Below the pieces are notes generated by a model, which ran no database searches, was not told where the DNA came from, and saw only the letters and a list, made by a program, of their open reading frames with translations. From NCBI RefSeq assembly GCF_932274485.2, contig NC_065882.2, positions 56,147,431 to 56,211,430 of the forward strand: 64,000 bases of DNA, read 5' to 3'. Of the stretch, positions 22,175 through 33,328 are shown piece after piece (position 1 is the stretch's first letter; each line of letters starts with the position of its first letter). Made by a program: the position numbers and the translations under genes. This DNA is from Patella vulgata (lineage: Eukaryota > Mollusca > Gastropoda > Patellidae).

Positions 22175-22795
22175 CCATCCAAATTCTGGGCTACAATCTT
22201 GCCAAAAGAGCGCGGGAATCCCGCTTTACCGTATTACCAGGCAATCTTTATCTATATATATATTGCATTACTATACTACATTAAATATGTTTTCCATTAG
22301 TCCGTATAAACTTTTGGAAAAAATCTATGAACCCCAAGTGACTCACCTTAGAGTGTGTACAAGACGAATCAATTTCTTGATATTTAAACAAAAGTAAGAA
22401 AATCAATCCAGAATTTATTTTAATTGGGGCTATTCTCGTGATACTAGTTATAAAAACGATTTTAAGATATATATAAAGCAATAATATTATTATAGATGTT
22501 CTGAAAATTCTCGGGAACTCAATATTTGTTATATTTTTGGATAGGGGACCAATATGACGATAAATACGGCGATATTAATAAGGTATATCGCTGTTGTGAT
22601 CTTAGCAATGCTTTTACAGTGAAATGATCATTTTGACCGTGTTGATATTGCTATTCTGAACCTTTTCCTAATTCCATTCCCATGTAGTATATGTCGCCAA
22701 ACCGTGTGGCAATATTTTGCTAACATGTATAGACATATTATGTATCATCTGCTGAATTGTGACAAATTTGCAGGGCGGACTTAACCATCTCTGAG

Positions 22796-23078
22796 AGAGA
22801 GAGAGAGAGAGAAATGGGGTTTTACGTCCACTCGACACAAACTAGGTCATTTCGGGACTAACATATGGTTCATTTTTAATTCTATAATCGCTTGCGCGTA
22901 GGGGTCTTTAGCAGTGGGAGGAATCCGGAGGACCCGGAGAAAACCCACGAGGTTGGACAGGCGACCCTACTCCTTTCCACGTACAACCGGGGGTTCGAAA
23001 CCACGCCAGTTGACTCAATGACAGACTTAATGATACAGCGCACACGTGCTAACCACTAAGCCATCCAACCCCCCTTAA
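22796..23078 (-). mobile_element. SINE-2, full-length copy
   Basis: A (GA)n tail at 22796-22812 is followed by AAATGGGGTTTTACGTCCAC, the SINE-2 body, and the tRNA-like head at the high-coordinate end (reverse complement TGGATGGCTTAGTGGTTAGC; box B GTTTCGAACCCCCGG). It lies about 0.6 kb from the plus-strand copy, in opposite orientation. Confidence 0.88.
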
Positions 23079-23136
23079 CCATCTCTCATATGACGATCAG
23101 AGACTTTAAATAAAGGAAAATCATACTCTCAGAATA

Positions 23137-23300
23137 TCACTGATCCGCACCAAAGAAAGGTTATTTGTAGACAACAGATAGCTGGCCATTATGGAAATGG
23201 GCGCCTATTACTAATTAAATAAATAGTTAATGAAACATCATACTCACGTCCCTTCATAGCAATCTGATACCGTATAAGTACTTTCTGGTGGGAATTTTCA
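23137..23300. repeat. Right arm of the inverted duplication
   Basis: CTGATCCGCACCAAAGAAAG through TACTTTCTGGTGGGAATTTT mirrors 20728-20893 at about 96% identity by eye. The match continues into the family-C copy that follows. The arms are separated by about 2.2 kb. Confidence 0.8.
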
Positions 23301-23940
23301 TTAGAGATGTATCACGTAATTATAAGAGCTAAATTTGCCTATTGCAGGTCTTTTAACTGTCTTCAAATATTATAATATATAAATTATTATTTAGACATTC
23401 ACATTACAAGCCCATAAATTACTCTCTAGAGCATCGGATGGTTGGGATATTAAATGGATCGAGACTAAATTAGCTAATTGTTGTCAAAACTTTAAAGTTG
23501 CAATTTCATATTTTTACGTTATATTTTTGAAATTTATTAAAATAAAGTCTTAAAATAGATGGTATCTATATATAATCAGTCCCACCTTGTTAAATAATAA
23601 TCCTAACAATCCTATACTTCACTATTGCCGGTTGAGAAATTTGCAAAAATATCATTTTCCTCTTCAAATTCAAACGTTTGAAAATAGCTACTCCATGGTG
23701 GAGAATAGAAAACAAGGGGGGTTATTGTGTTATTATTTCCCATGTAAATGAGTTTTAAGTGTGAGAATGACACCTATGATCGTATAATAGTGAGCTGACA
23801 ACCTATTGAGCAAAAGGCATAGAAATAATTATGTTTTGACTTTCTTAGAAAATATGAAATTGTAACTTTAAACATTCATACCTTCGCCTAAAATATTATA
23901 ATTTGACTGAATATTTCAATATATTCATTTTTCATTACCT
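23301..23940 (+). mobile_element. Family-C MITE copy with internal extra sequence
   Basis: It starts TTAGAGATGTATCACGTAAT and shares TTGCCTATTGCAGGTCTTTT with family C. About 340 bp between ~23520 and ~23860 has no counterpart in the 20445-20718 copy and is probably an insertion. Family sequence resumes at TTTAAACATTCATACCTTCG and ends before the next copy. Confidence 0.65.
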
Positions 23941-23944
23941 ATTG

Positions 23945-24125
23945 TTAAAGATGCATTACTTAAGATGTAGATAAAGGGCTTGCCGTTCTTACTATAATAG
24001 TTCCAAAATAGATAATTCCAAATAAATATATTGAACATTTCATTCAAATTACTTTATTTGACAGAGATTGTTATTATCACCGGCCCATTACTTGTTAATC
24101 GAGACTGTTTTATTTTCTTTTTGAT
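23945..24125 (-). mobile_element. Family-C MITE fragment, abutting the previous copy
   Basis: TTAAAGATGCATTACTTAAG, then GATAAAGGGCTTGCCG and TTTCATTCAAATTACTTTAT, match the reverse complement of the family-C right end. The two copies are head-to-head at a TTAA. Confidence 0.6.
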
Positions 24126-24567
24126 ATAAACTGTTATAGTTAGATATATGGGTATCTAAGAATGATAACACTTCCACTTTGAATTAGTTTTTTTTTTAAG
24201 TTCAGATTATTATTCGGTCATATGACTATGAGTAAATCCTTTATTAATATTATCATTGAATGTTTTTTTTTGACCACATCTTTTAACCCTATATTTACTA
24301 CATTATTTTAGTTAGTAATTTTATTTTACTAAGTTACCATGATTTATTGTGGATAGATTGTTTTATTAATTCCCCATCTAAGTATTTATGATTGGCAGTA
24401 TGGCTTTAATCTATACGCGATTTAGTTCAAATATTGGTTTAATTAATTATTTGGATACCATACTAATTTGATTGAAATACTATGTTTTAATGTATGTATA
24501 TTCCCTATGACTTATGACTGATGATGTAAAAATGGCATTATATGGCTTTAGTCACATATACAGTAGG

Positions 24568-24573
24568 GCGAGA

Positions 24574-24605
<32 letters not shown>

Positions 24606-24822
24606 CGTCCACTCGACACAAACTAGGTCATTTCGGTACTAACATATGGTTTGATCTTATTTCAATATTTCGTTTGCGCGTAGGGGGCTTTAGCAGTGGG
24701 AGGAAACCGGAGGACCCGGAGAAAACCAACGAGGTTGGACAGGCGACCCTACTCCTTGTCACGTACAATCGGGGGTTCGAAATCACGCCAGTTGACTCAA
24801 TGACAGACCATATATTCAGCCG
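24568..24822 (-). mobile_element. SINE-2 copy, tRNA-like head partly lost
   Basis: A (GA)n tail of about 30 bp is followed by TTTAACGTCCACTCGACACA and the SINE-2 body through GGGGGTTCGAAATCACGCCA (box B) to GACTCAATGACAGACC. Box A is missing. The copy breaks off into a C-rich tract with 13 consecutive C at 24832-24844. Confidence 0.85.
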
Positions 24823-24930
24823 CCCCCCCAACCCCCCCCCCCCCAACCCCCATTACAGTAGGGCATTTTGACACAAACACACGCCACACATTTTAGCAAA
24901 CAATGACACCCTATACAGACATAGGCAAAC

Positions 24931-25033
24931 CAGGCCTGTAGCCAGCTTGCTAGCTTCGGAGGGGCAGTGAAGTTTTATAGGGTGGGGGGGGGCACACCCG
25001 GCACACCCTTGTTCCCCTCTCTCTACGGGCCTG
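24931..25033. mobile_element. 103-bp hAT-type MITE with perfect 8-bp target duplication
   Basis: Ends CAGGCCTGTAG and CTACGGGCCTG form an 11-bp inverted repeat with one mismatch. AGGCAAAC is duplicated exactly on both sides (24923-24930 and 25034-25041). An 8-bp duplication with CAG ends is the hAT hallmark. The interior is G-rich (GGGTGGGGGGGG). Far too short to code. Confidence 0.85.
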
Positions 25034-25049
25034 AGGCAAACAGTAACTG

Positions 25050-26455
25050 AATATCCGAACAATCACATATCACTAAAGATTCCCCCTCAACTGTAGGTCC
25101 TTCGATTTACAGCTTTTCTCGCTTATTCCCATCGTTTACATGTAGATGTGTTGTTGACTTTTGGTATGAATTTTCATTTTTTACTGCCATATTAGAGGTT
25201 AGTTTAATTAAAGTGTTACAGCTACTATGCTACTTCCAGTTTGTGCATCTTAAGATTTCCATAGTGAACCTCATACATGATGTTGAGCAAAACTGTGCCA
25301 CATCTGCAGTAGAAAGCGTTCAAATCAACGGAAATTTGCGGAAGGCTATAGCCGGACAAAAAGACGATAGATAAATCTGTGGTGTAAGTTATTTATCTTA
25401 AATATTATTGAAAATAAAATCCAAGAATACAACAACGGAAGGATCTGCTGATAAAAAACCCCAACACTTTATATCTTAAGACTGGCGCTCCCAGGAAAAT
25501 AACCACGGTAAAATAGTCATCCATTTCAGACACCAGACATACCAGCCTCATAAAATAATTAATAAAACTAACAAGGTCAAATTCATTTTTCAATTCAAGA
25601 ATTCCTCTCAGATTATTTACATTTTACAACTTAGTTACGATAGTTCGAAAAATATCAGCACATCGCCGTTGTCGTCATTACGAATAACGCGTTATAGTAA
25701 TCACATGGGAATGACGTAGAATGTTATAGCTAATAATAATAATAATAATAATAATAATCAACTAGGCGCTGTAGGCCTATGTATAACTTTTATATTATGT
25801 GAACATTTTTTTTTTCTTACTTTTAGTTATTTTTGTGTAATTTAGTTATGTCATCACACTATACGGATATCAGAAAACTCTGATTATAAAAGAACTGTAG
25901 TTGTAATTTTAATGGATATTAGATATTGGTAAATCATTTAATTTAAACACCGATTAACAAGAACAAAATGTCATTTTTCTATATCCACCGAGTCACCCTG
26001 AACGTAAAAGCTTGCTCAAACATATTTAACCGAAGGGTAATTGGTTCAAAATTGTGAATTAGAATCTTATCGTATTATATATTATCATATTATTGCATCT
26101 AATACATAATTTTAGCTCAAAATGTGTTTGATATTTAAAGAAATTTCAAAGCGGCGCAGATGAAGCATCCGGTGTTATTATTTCTTTCTTTCAACTTTTT
26201 AAATGAAATCGATATTGCCATTAAGAAGCTAGCGTTATATCGTTTTACAAAGTCTATAATAAACAAATAAAAGATAAAATAAGTGAATCAAAGGCTGTTA
26301 AATGACACAATCTTTGTCAATCATATCGAAATACCGGCTGACATGCAATGTTCTTTTTAAAACTACGTAATAACCGTTTTTGTTTAATCTCAGATGACAT
26401 GCCAACACCACAGATATGCGTCTATTTATAATATAGCACACTTTCATTGTTTGTT
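25050..26455. other. Gene-free stretch with an (AAT)n microsatellite
   Basis: A (TAA)n tract lies at 25731-25758. Otherwise AT-rich with no supported gene or mobile element. Confidence 0.45.
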
Positions 26456-26464
26456 TTATTTATC

Positions 26465-26690
26465 CAGGGCCAGTGAGAGGCGTGGGGTGGGGGTGCAACT
26501 GTGGCAATTGTCCAGGGGCCCGGAGCCTAGAGGGGCCCGGGGGCAGGGGGCGGTGACGTATGATTTGACATGAGGAATATGGTCGCCTCCTGGCCCCCAC
26601 AAAATAATATCTATATGTGTGCGCGGTGGAGGGTCCGTCCCAGTGCCACCTAGTAGTATTGGGCTGTGATGCCAGAGTCGATTTGTAGCA
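26465..26690. other. GC-rich island of unknown origin
   Basis: A GC-rich block (GGGGCCCGGAGCCTAGAGGG, then GCCCGGGGGCAGGGGG) stands out from its AT-rich surroundings. It starts CCAGGGCCAGTGAGAGG, which resembles hAT-type ends, but I could not find a matching opposite end. The 121-codon minus frame is Pro/Arg-rich and looks like a composition artefact. Confidence 0.4.
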
Positions 26691-26777
26691 TATCTGACAA
26701 ACGCTAAATGTTTGATACAGGTGGAGCATTATGATTACGATTATGATGTCGAAAACCGCATTGAAACAGCGGGGTTT

Positions 26778-26895
26778 GTGCCATTTGCGGGGGGGGGGGG
26801 TGGCAAAAATTAAAAAAAGAGACACAAAAGCGCGTTATTTGCGGGGGGGGGGGGCAAAAATTCAAAAAAGAGACACAAAAGCGAGTTATTGCGTC
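26778..26895. repeat. Two-unit direct repeat with poly-G
   Basis: Two ~53-bp units each hold a 12-G run (26789-26800 and 26843-26854) followed by GGCAAAAATT, AAAAAAGAGACACAAAAGCG and GTTATT. The overlapping open frames on both strands are repeat-derived. Confidence 0.75.
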
Positions 26896-27341
26896 CCTCT
26901 CACTCGGAGGCATGTCGAGTATTTATATGTCTAAAAAAAAACCCTCTTGGTATAAATTAATAAAGAAATACATTGTTATTTGATGGTATATGAAATCCGA
27001 ATATGAATTATTCGTTGGATAAAAATCACAAACGTTTGTCCATGGAATAATTTATATTCAGATTTCATATCAAGTCAATTAAATGTTGTCTAAACGCCAA
27101 TCAACAAATAATACTAGGCTACTTTATTACAAAAACATCGGTGAACAAAGCTAACTGATTATTGGGTAAATAATAATTATAAACAACTTGACAATTCTAT
27201 ACAAATAACGTATGTACGATTCAACAATTAGTTGTGGGTGAAGAAATGTTTGTAGAAAAGTTCCCCCGTAACTTTTTTCGTTCGTGATGTCTTTTTTCTG
27301 TCTGTGCAATTTTAGTCGGATTTATTAATGACAGATATTAA

Positions 27342-27800
27342 AGGAGCTAAATCGCTAACATTTGGGACCTAGAAATTCACAAAAGTGGGTCGCAACGCAT
27401 ATAATACTGTAATATGAATGTATATAAACTGATTTACATTTAATGGTTTCCGTTTTTACTCCAATTTCAAATCAGTTATGTTCGGCGAAATAAGTCAGCA
27501 ATCTCAATCCAGTGCAAATTTCTAGCGTCTAGTTATTCTAGTCTACATAACTGCATTTGATTTGGTGCAATGTGTGTAGCCTCGTCCCTCGAGTCTCTCA
27601 ATACAACTGGGGCTGAAGCGCATTATGGTACACGATTCGTGTACCAATGTTAAACAAATTATTTTATCTTAAATATCGGATATCAGAAGCTCATCTTTTC
27701 CCGGTAAGTTTACATCATCAATGTTGATTTAAATTGACCAATAATTCGTGTTTTCGATGTCGAAGATTTTGGAGGATTTTGAGTTACGGACTTAGGTCCT
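27342..27800 (+). mobile_element. Family-B MITE, 459 bp, TTAA duplications
   Basis: Ends AGGAGCTAAATCGCTAAC and (reverse complement) AGGACCTAAGTCCGTAAC form an imperfect inverted repeat, flanked by TTAA at 27338-27341 and 27801-27804. The same family occurs at 16457-16935, 47772-48029 and 58436-58920, sharing TGTTCGGCGAAATAAG- and CCAATAATTCGTGTTTT-type blocks. TTAA targets suggest a piggyBac or Kolobok parent. Confidence 0.75.
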
Positions 27801-27809
27801 TTAACAACA

Positions 27810-29955
27810 CAACACTTGCCATATTATTATTTACACAAAGATAGTTAGATGACCCTTCTCAATCTGTTATTCGATTTAGATGGTTACCAACCAAATTTAT
27901 TTGCACTGTTAATTCTAACGTATATTGAGATATTGTTTCGCTTTTCATTTTTACGGTCTATTTCAGAGTAATGAAGTCAAATCTACAAGTATGAAAGAAA
28001 GGCGCCGTACGATAGCTACAGGAAAACGAGATACAGTTGGCTACTTACAAATCGCGTTTCAATCATGTTTGACTTTTATGATACATTTTGCGTGACCACA
28101 TCGTTCTTCTCATTACTCTATTACTCGGGGAAATTAGAACCACACTATACGTACCGAGTACCGAAATTTTTTTTTATCGCCCATCTTATGAGCCCTTAAA
28201 AGTAATTTTCCTGTAGTGTGCCAGGTCCCCCCCCCTCCCCGGTTGTCGCCAATAACATCAAAATTAATCTTAGGTTGTTTTTATTTTACAAAAACGATGG
28301 TTGCCAAGTAGTGACGCCATTACACTTGTGAAGTCATTCTGAAAAAAAAAATAGTTCCTGTCGAAGCCACTGAATATTAGCATGGGTTATTCAATGGCTG
28401 TATTGACTGACTAGATTCTATGATATTTGCTTGTATTTCCATGTAGTTATAGAATAAAATACAAAGCTCCTCGAGGAGTTTAAGCGTGATTACCCGGTGA
28501 TTTCATTAGGCCGGTTAGTCCAGAAAGACAGGGCATTAATCCTTTTTTATCGTGGCCTATGCTTTGTGTTTTCATCCATTTAATCTTGCTCAAATATAAC
28601 ATTTATTTCTGATACATCGTTTGTTTTAATCTCACCTATCCATTAATGACTTACACGCAGTTCTCTCTTTGTACAAGATGCCCGAACACCTCGCTTAATA
28701 AAATACATGGATTTAGAACAAATGTGCCTTCGTTCGTCATTAGGCGAAGGAAAGTCGTTAAAACTCTATCCTATTCATCAAAGTATTACCTTTGTCAAGT
28801 TCTCAAAAAATGTTTACTTTGATAAGAACTTCAAGAGGCGGAACACCCGACGGCAGGCATATATGTCATTTAGTATTGCGCATCTGATAAAGATTGGGCT
28901 ATTTAAATAGGACAGAAATACAGTACACAGTAAATCACTCACAAGTTTTAAATGCCATCCAACTCTACCGATCTCCAGAAATAACTTATTTCTTTGCCTA
29001 AGATTACACACTGCCTATTGGTTTTTTTTAGCAATGATTTAAAGGATTAACTAAAAATATGTTATCAAAGTTCAACTGTTAGAAGTTTACGGTAAAGTAT
29101 ATTCGAACCAAGCAAGTGGTTATAAAGACGTCAGTTGTCGCCTTGTTCCACATTGTGTTGACGTCGCCTAACGTGAGCAGCAGCCTTCACAAATTGTGAA
29201 ACAATTTAATCAACTTTGGAATTTATTTAATACCGAAAATCGATAGGTTGTTATTTTTAACCTGTGCAGATCAATTCATAACATTTTAACCCATCCCATC
29301 CCTCCCACATGTATTTCTATAGCTGTGCTGTCTCTGCGTTTCATTCTATATTTTCAGGTTAATCAGATAATTGGTGTAAGATAATTCTACCGGCGTTCCA
29401 TTGTTTTACCAGGACAGAGGTTTTTCAAGGCATATACATGTTTATCAGTTACTAGTGCTACTCATGGGTTCTTTATGCCAGATACCTGTGTTCTGGCACA
29501 ATCAGCTGCAAAACATTCAGTTCTGGATGCCCTGTGATATCTCACTCTGGTTTCTGCATCCCAGATTCCAGCGGAATAAAATATATCAATAAATGCATGG
29601 AATGACATGCCATAGTAGACAATCTGTCGGTGGCCATTATTAGTTGAATTAGTATATCTATCAAGTTTCAGTTATTGGTGAAGTTACATTGGTATTGAAG
29701 AAAAAAAATAAAAATATCTACGCTAGATAATCCCCTGGCTTGGATTCAATCGAATTTTAAACAGGCCCATCTATTATACTCGCGGACAAAAAAATGGCGG
29801 CGGGGATTTACAGATGGAATTTCAATATAACATATCTTTGTAAACACTGAACGGAATTGAACTATTTTAGACTGATATTCCTATTGGAAATTCACCTTTA
29901 GTAATAACCCTTAACAGATATTAACCCTTCAGGTAGTCGAGAACTGGCATGATAC
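27810..29955. other. Gene-free stretch
   Basis: AT-rich. Short frames near 28707, 28814 and 29401 show no domain. A 9-C tract is at 28227-28235. No mobile element was recognised. Confidence 0.4.
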
Positions 29956-30037
29956 TTTGTCGTCTGGTCATATCTCTGCTAGAATGGATTGGTGTTTCCA
30001 ACGGAACAAATATAGTGCTCTCAGCACCTGGAATATT

Positions 30038-30039
<2 letters not shown>

Positions 30040-30077
<38 letters not shown>

Positions 30078-30262
30078 TGGGTTTAACGTCTACTCGACAC
30101 AAACCAGGTCATTTCCAGACTAATATGTGGTTCAATTTTATTTAACTAATTCACCTGCACGCAGTGGAAGGAAACCGGAGGACTCGGAAAAAACCCACGA
30201 GGTTCGTCAGGCGACCCTACTCCTAGTCACGTACAACAGAGGAATGGAAACCACAGCGTTAC
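30040..30262 (-). mobile_element. SINE-2 copy, head truncated
   Basis: A (GA)n tail of about 34 bp precedes GTGGGTTTAACGTCTACTCG and the body CAGTGGAAGGAAACCGGAGG, AAACCCACGAGGTTCGTCAG, CCTACTCCTAGTCACGTACA. It lacks part of the middle (the CTACGCGCAAGC block is reduced) and the box A end of the head. Confidence 0.85.
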
Positions 30263-30269
30263 ATATCTT

Positions 30270-30915
30270 GTTGTTTTTCTTGGATTGGTTTGGGGCGACG
30301 CTTTGGAAAAACCTAAGACTCTGGAAATTGAAGTACATGAAACCTGACATCCTGTTCCTTTAACAATGTGCATCGATTTACGGGTTTCGATTTTGTTAAT
30401 GACGTCACAATTTCAAGATGGTTTCTCATCCATATAGTAGGTGACTCCCGTACTTGCTATATTAGATTGCAAAATGGGAGCTCACGAAAGGTTAACACCG
30501 CCCATCATTTATATGGGTCTGTTTAGTATATCGTTATGTTCCACGACCCATCTGGAATGTATCAATTTGTGTTTACATCTGAATAAAATCGACAACTTTG
30601 ACATTTATCACCAGTGTCATCATTCACTGGTTATCTAGATAAATGTAAGCTAGAAAAGAAAGACATTGACCCATATGTTATTAACCATGGAAACCTAGAT
30701 ATTAAAGATATATTGCGTCAAAGAAGGATCGTTTTGTTTTATCTAACCTTTGTCAAATTTCTAAAATAAATCTCAGATATATGTATATGACATTTTCATA
30801 GTACTGATTTTATATAGTATTATCCCTAGAAGATATTTTTTACAGCCTACGCCAATTTTGTGAATTACGCAAACCAAATATCTAAAACAAAACTGTTTAC
30901 CGAAAGCACGGGTCA
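30270..30915. other. Stretch without recognised gene
   Basis: No supported coding region or repeat. A frame of 65 codons at 30441 has no recognised domain. Confidence 0.35.
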
Positions 30916-30921
30916 CTTTAA

Positions 30922-32606
30922 AGGACAATATTGGTGTCAGTCATTATAAAATATGTGATAGAGCTCGTTAAATACATCCCAAATATAATTTTAACACAGA
31001 GATCATTGCTACGGGAGATGTGTAACAAGCACGTGAAGAAACGGGAAGTGACGTCAAACTAAATCTACTGCCAGGAATCTGAACAGTAGATCTGAATAAA
31101 CGTGCGTGTATCTAAAAATTCCTGAATTATTATTTTAACTCATAAATATGTTTCCACAGAAACAGTCTAATTTAGCTTCAAAGATTGCAACAGCTACCGT
31201 CACATCCACCATTTACCACAAATACTGCATGGAAAGTCCCCGTTGACGTGATGTAATCCACAGAATACAACAATATTATCAAGTTCAATGAGTCTTTAAT
31301 TACCATCAAATACAATAATTATAGTCAACAAATGGTTGTACTGCATACAAGCGTACATACAGAGTGGAGCGAAGTAGGTAGACGAAAGTTACGTTGTGTT
31401 ACGTCACTTGCGTGCGTTTCAATCTGAAAACAAAATGAAGTACGATATAACAGCTATAATGTATAATAAACTACTATACATAACATTAAACATTTAAAAT
31501 GATTTATGGTTGATTGACAATAATTAACTTATGTCCATAAAAAATGACAATAAAATAATAGAGGCACGCTCACTTTAAACTTAGACTAGTGTAGTGCCGC
31601 ACTAGGCAAATGCGAATGACATTTTGAACAATATAATAAACATAAAAACATCGTTACTTTGAGTCATAGATCCGCTATAATATTAGGCTAAATCTTACCA
31701 TATGATGCCGAATTAAAATTAGTCTTATTTTATTTCCCGAAGGTGAAATAAAGTTGCCTCGTGCAGGGAATGTTCTTACACACGTGGATTCTAGAAGTTT
31801 TTTCAAGACATCCGTTTCTAGTCAGCTGATCGCTAGCGCGGTCGCTGATTGGATAAAAGACCGATGACTCATGTACACAATATAACTACAATTAAAGTGA
31901 CAAAGTTAAAGGGACATGTACATGAAATAAACTTATTGAAAACGAGTCGGTTTATTTATTTGCCGACCATAACGTGATGTTTGTACAACAGTGGGTTTAC
32001 CAGTTGTTTTAGTTTTATCAACCGGAACGCGGTTACACAAACATGACAAACACGAGTTGTCCTTCTATATCACTGACTGCAGTAACGAGCGATGACAGAC
32101 AAACGATCGAATTTTATTTAACTGATAATTCAGTTGAAGATGAAAAGTTGTTATATGAGACGATGAGAGGGTATCTGACAATTCAAAAAAGAATTGGCTG
32201 TAAGTAGATAAAAGATAACGAACAAATTAGAAAAAGTCCGGGCATTACCATGTTTTTATTAAGAACAGAATGAATAAAAACAATTTATCTCGTGTCCCTT
32301 ATTTAGTGACAGCCAATTCTATTTTTGAATTCTTAGATACCCTCTCACCGTCCCATATAATAACTTTTCAACTTCAACCGAATTATCAGTGAAATGAAAT
32401 TCGATCGTTTGTCTGTTATCGCTCGTTACTTCAGTCAGTTATATAGAAAGACAACTCGTGTTTGTCATGTTTGGCGTCACTTCCCGTTTCTTCACGTGAT
32501 TGTTACACGTCTCCCGTAGCAATGATCTCTGTGTTAAAATTATATTTGAAATGTATTTAACCAGTTCTATCACATATGTAATAATGACTGACACCAATAT
32601 TGCCCT
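30922..32606. mobile_element. Foldback element A, copy 1, with a ~970-bp insertion in its left arm
   Basis: Ends AGGACAATATTGGTGTCAGT and ACTGACACCAATATTGCCCT lie inside TTAA duplications (30918-30921 and 32607-32610). The right arm (~32275-32606) is the reverse complement of the left arm, which is split: its outer part is 30922-31065 and its inner part ~32037-32215. The intervening 31066-32036 is unrelated. CAAAC on both sides of the break could be its target duplication. No coding sequence anywhere. Copy 2 is at 56394-57411. Confidence 0.8.
31066..32036. other. Unidentified insertion within foldback A copy 1
   Basis: This DNA separates GTGACGTCAAAC from ACAAACATGACAAACACGAG, which are contiguous in the mirrored right arm, so it was inserted later. 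I see no inverted ends, poly-A, tRNA-like head or coding frame. It may be a further element type. Confidence 0.5.
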
Positions 32607-32617
32607 TTAAAACAATA

Positions 32618-32700
32618 GCCCAACTATAAAACGTTGACCCATCCAGTTACATAAACCATCGGTAGACCAACTATTAAACGTTGACCCGTCCAGTTATAAC
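32618..32700. repeat. Direct repeat, two ~34-bp units
   Basis: CCAACTATAAAACGTTGACC with CATCCAGTTA and CCAACTATTAAACGTTGACC with CGTCCAGTTA are separated by ~50 bp start to start, just outside the right end of foldback A. Confidence 0.65.
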
Positions 32701-32828
32701 AATTGTCTACGATACCAGCCTTGGTGGAAGTGGACGTAGAACTCCAGGAACGAACAAAAATGGAAACAGTTATAAAACCAAGACCCAACCCCATGCACAA
32801 AATGAAGAATAAAGTACGAGACTGAGGT

Positions 32829-32934
32829 TATGCTCGGGAAAGAAAGACCGAAGAAAATAACGCGAGAAAAAGAAAAACCGAAGCCGATATTTTTCTTTCG
32901 AGGTTTTTTTCTCAAGTCTTTCCTCCCCAGCATG
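32829..32934. repeat. Imperfect ~100-bp hairpin
   Basis: ATGCTCGGGAAAGAAAGACC at the left and GTCTTTCCTCCCCAGCAT at the right are near reverse complements, and pairing continues inward through AAAAAGAAAAA. Frames on both strands over it are mirror images, which argues against coding. Confidence 0.6.
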
Positions 32935-33328
32935 ACCGAAGTTAAGGACTTTATCTTGATTATAAACCGTCTTTGTTTACATGTACGTAAAATGAGAATA
33001 TCCCAGAATTCCAGTAAACCTTATATCATGTTTTCTTATGACCCCCCCCCCACCCAAGCTTTCCAAAGAATAACCCCAAATTCCCTTGTATATATTCAAA
33101 GCCTCCACCGACTTTCAGACCACAACTTATTCAGGGCATAGAATATATCCCAATGATCAAAGGGATTTACCGTTATAGGTTTATAAAAAAGGAAGATCCA
33201 AGATATATATACACACACCGAGTTATTTCTATTACAACCATAGTGTTCGATTAGAAATGAAACCCAAAGAGCAAACAGGGTTGTAATAAAAGGGCAAAAT
33301 AGTCGATACTAAATTATAAACATATATA

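Noticed and set aside
26460-26825. 121-codon Pro/Arg/His-rich minus frame
   Set aside because: It lies over a GC-rich block and poly-G repeats, with competing frames on both strands. Composition artefact.
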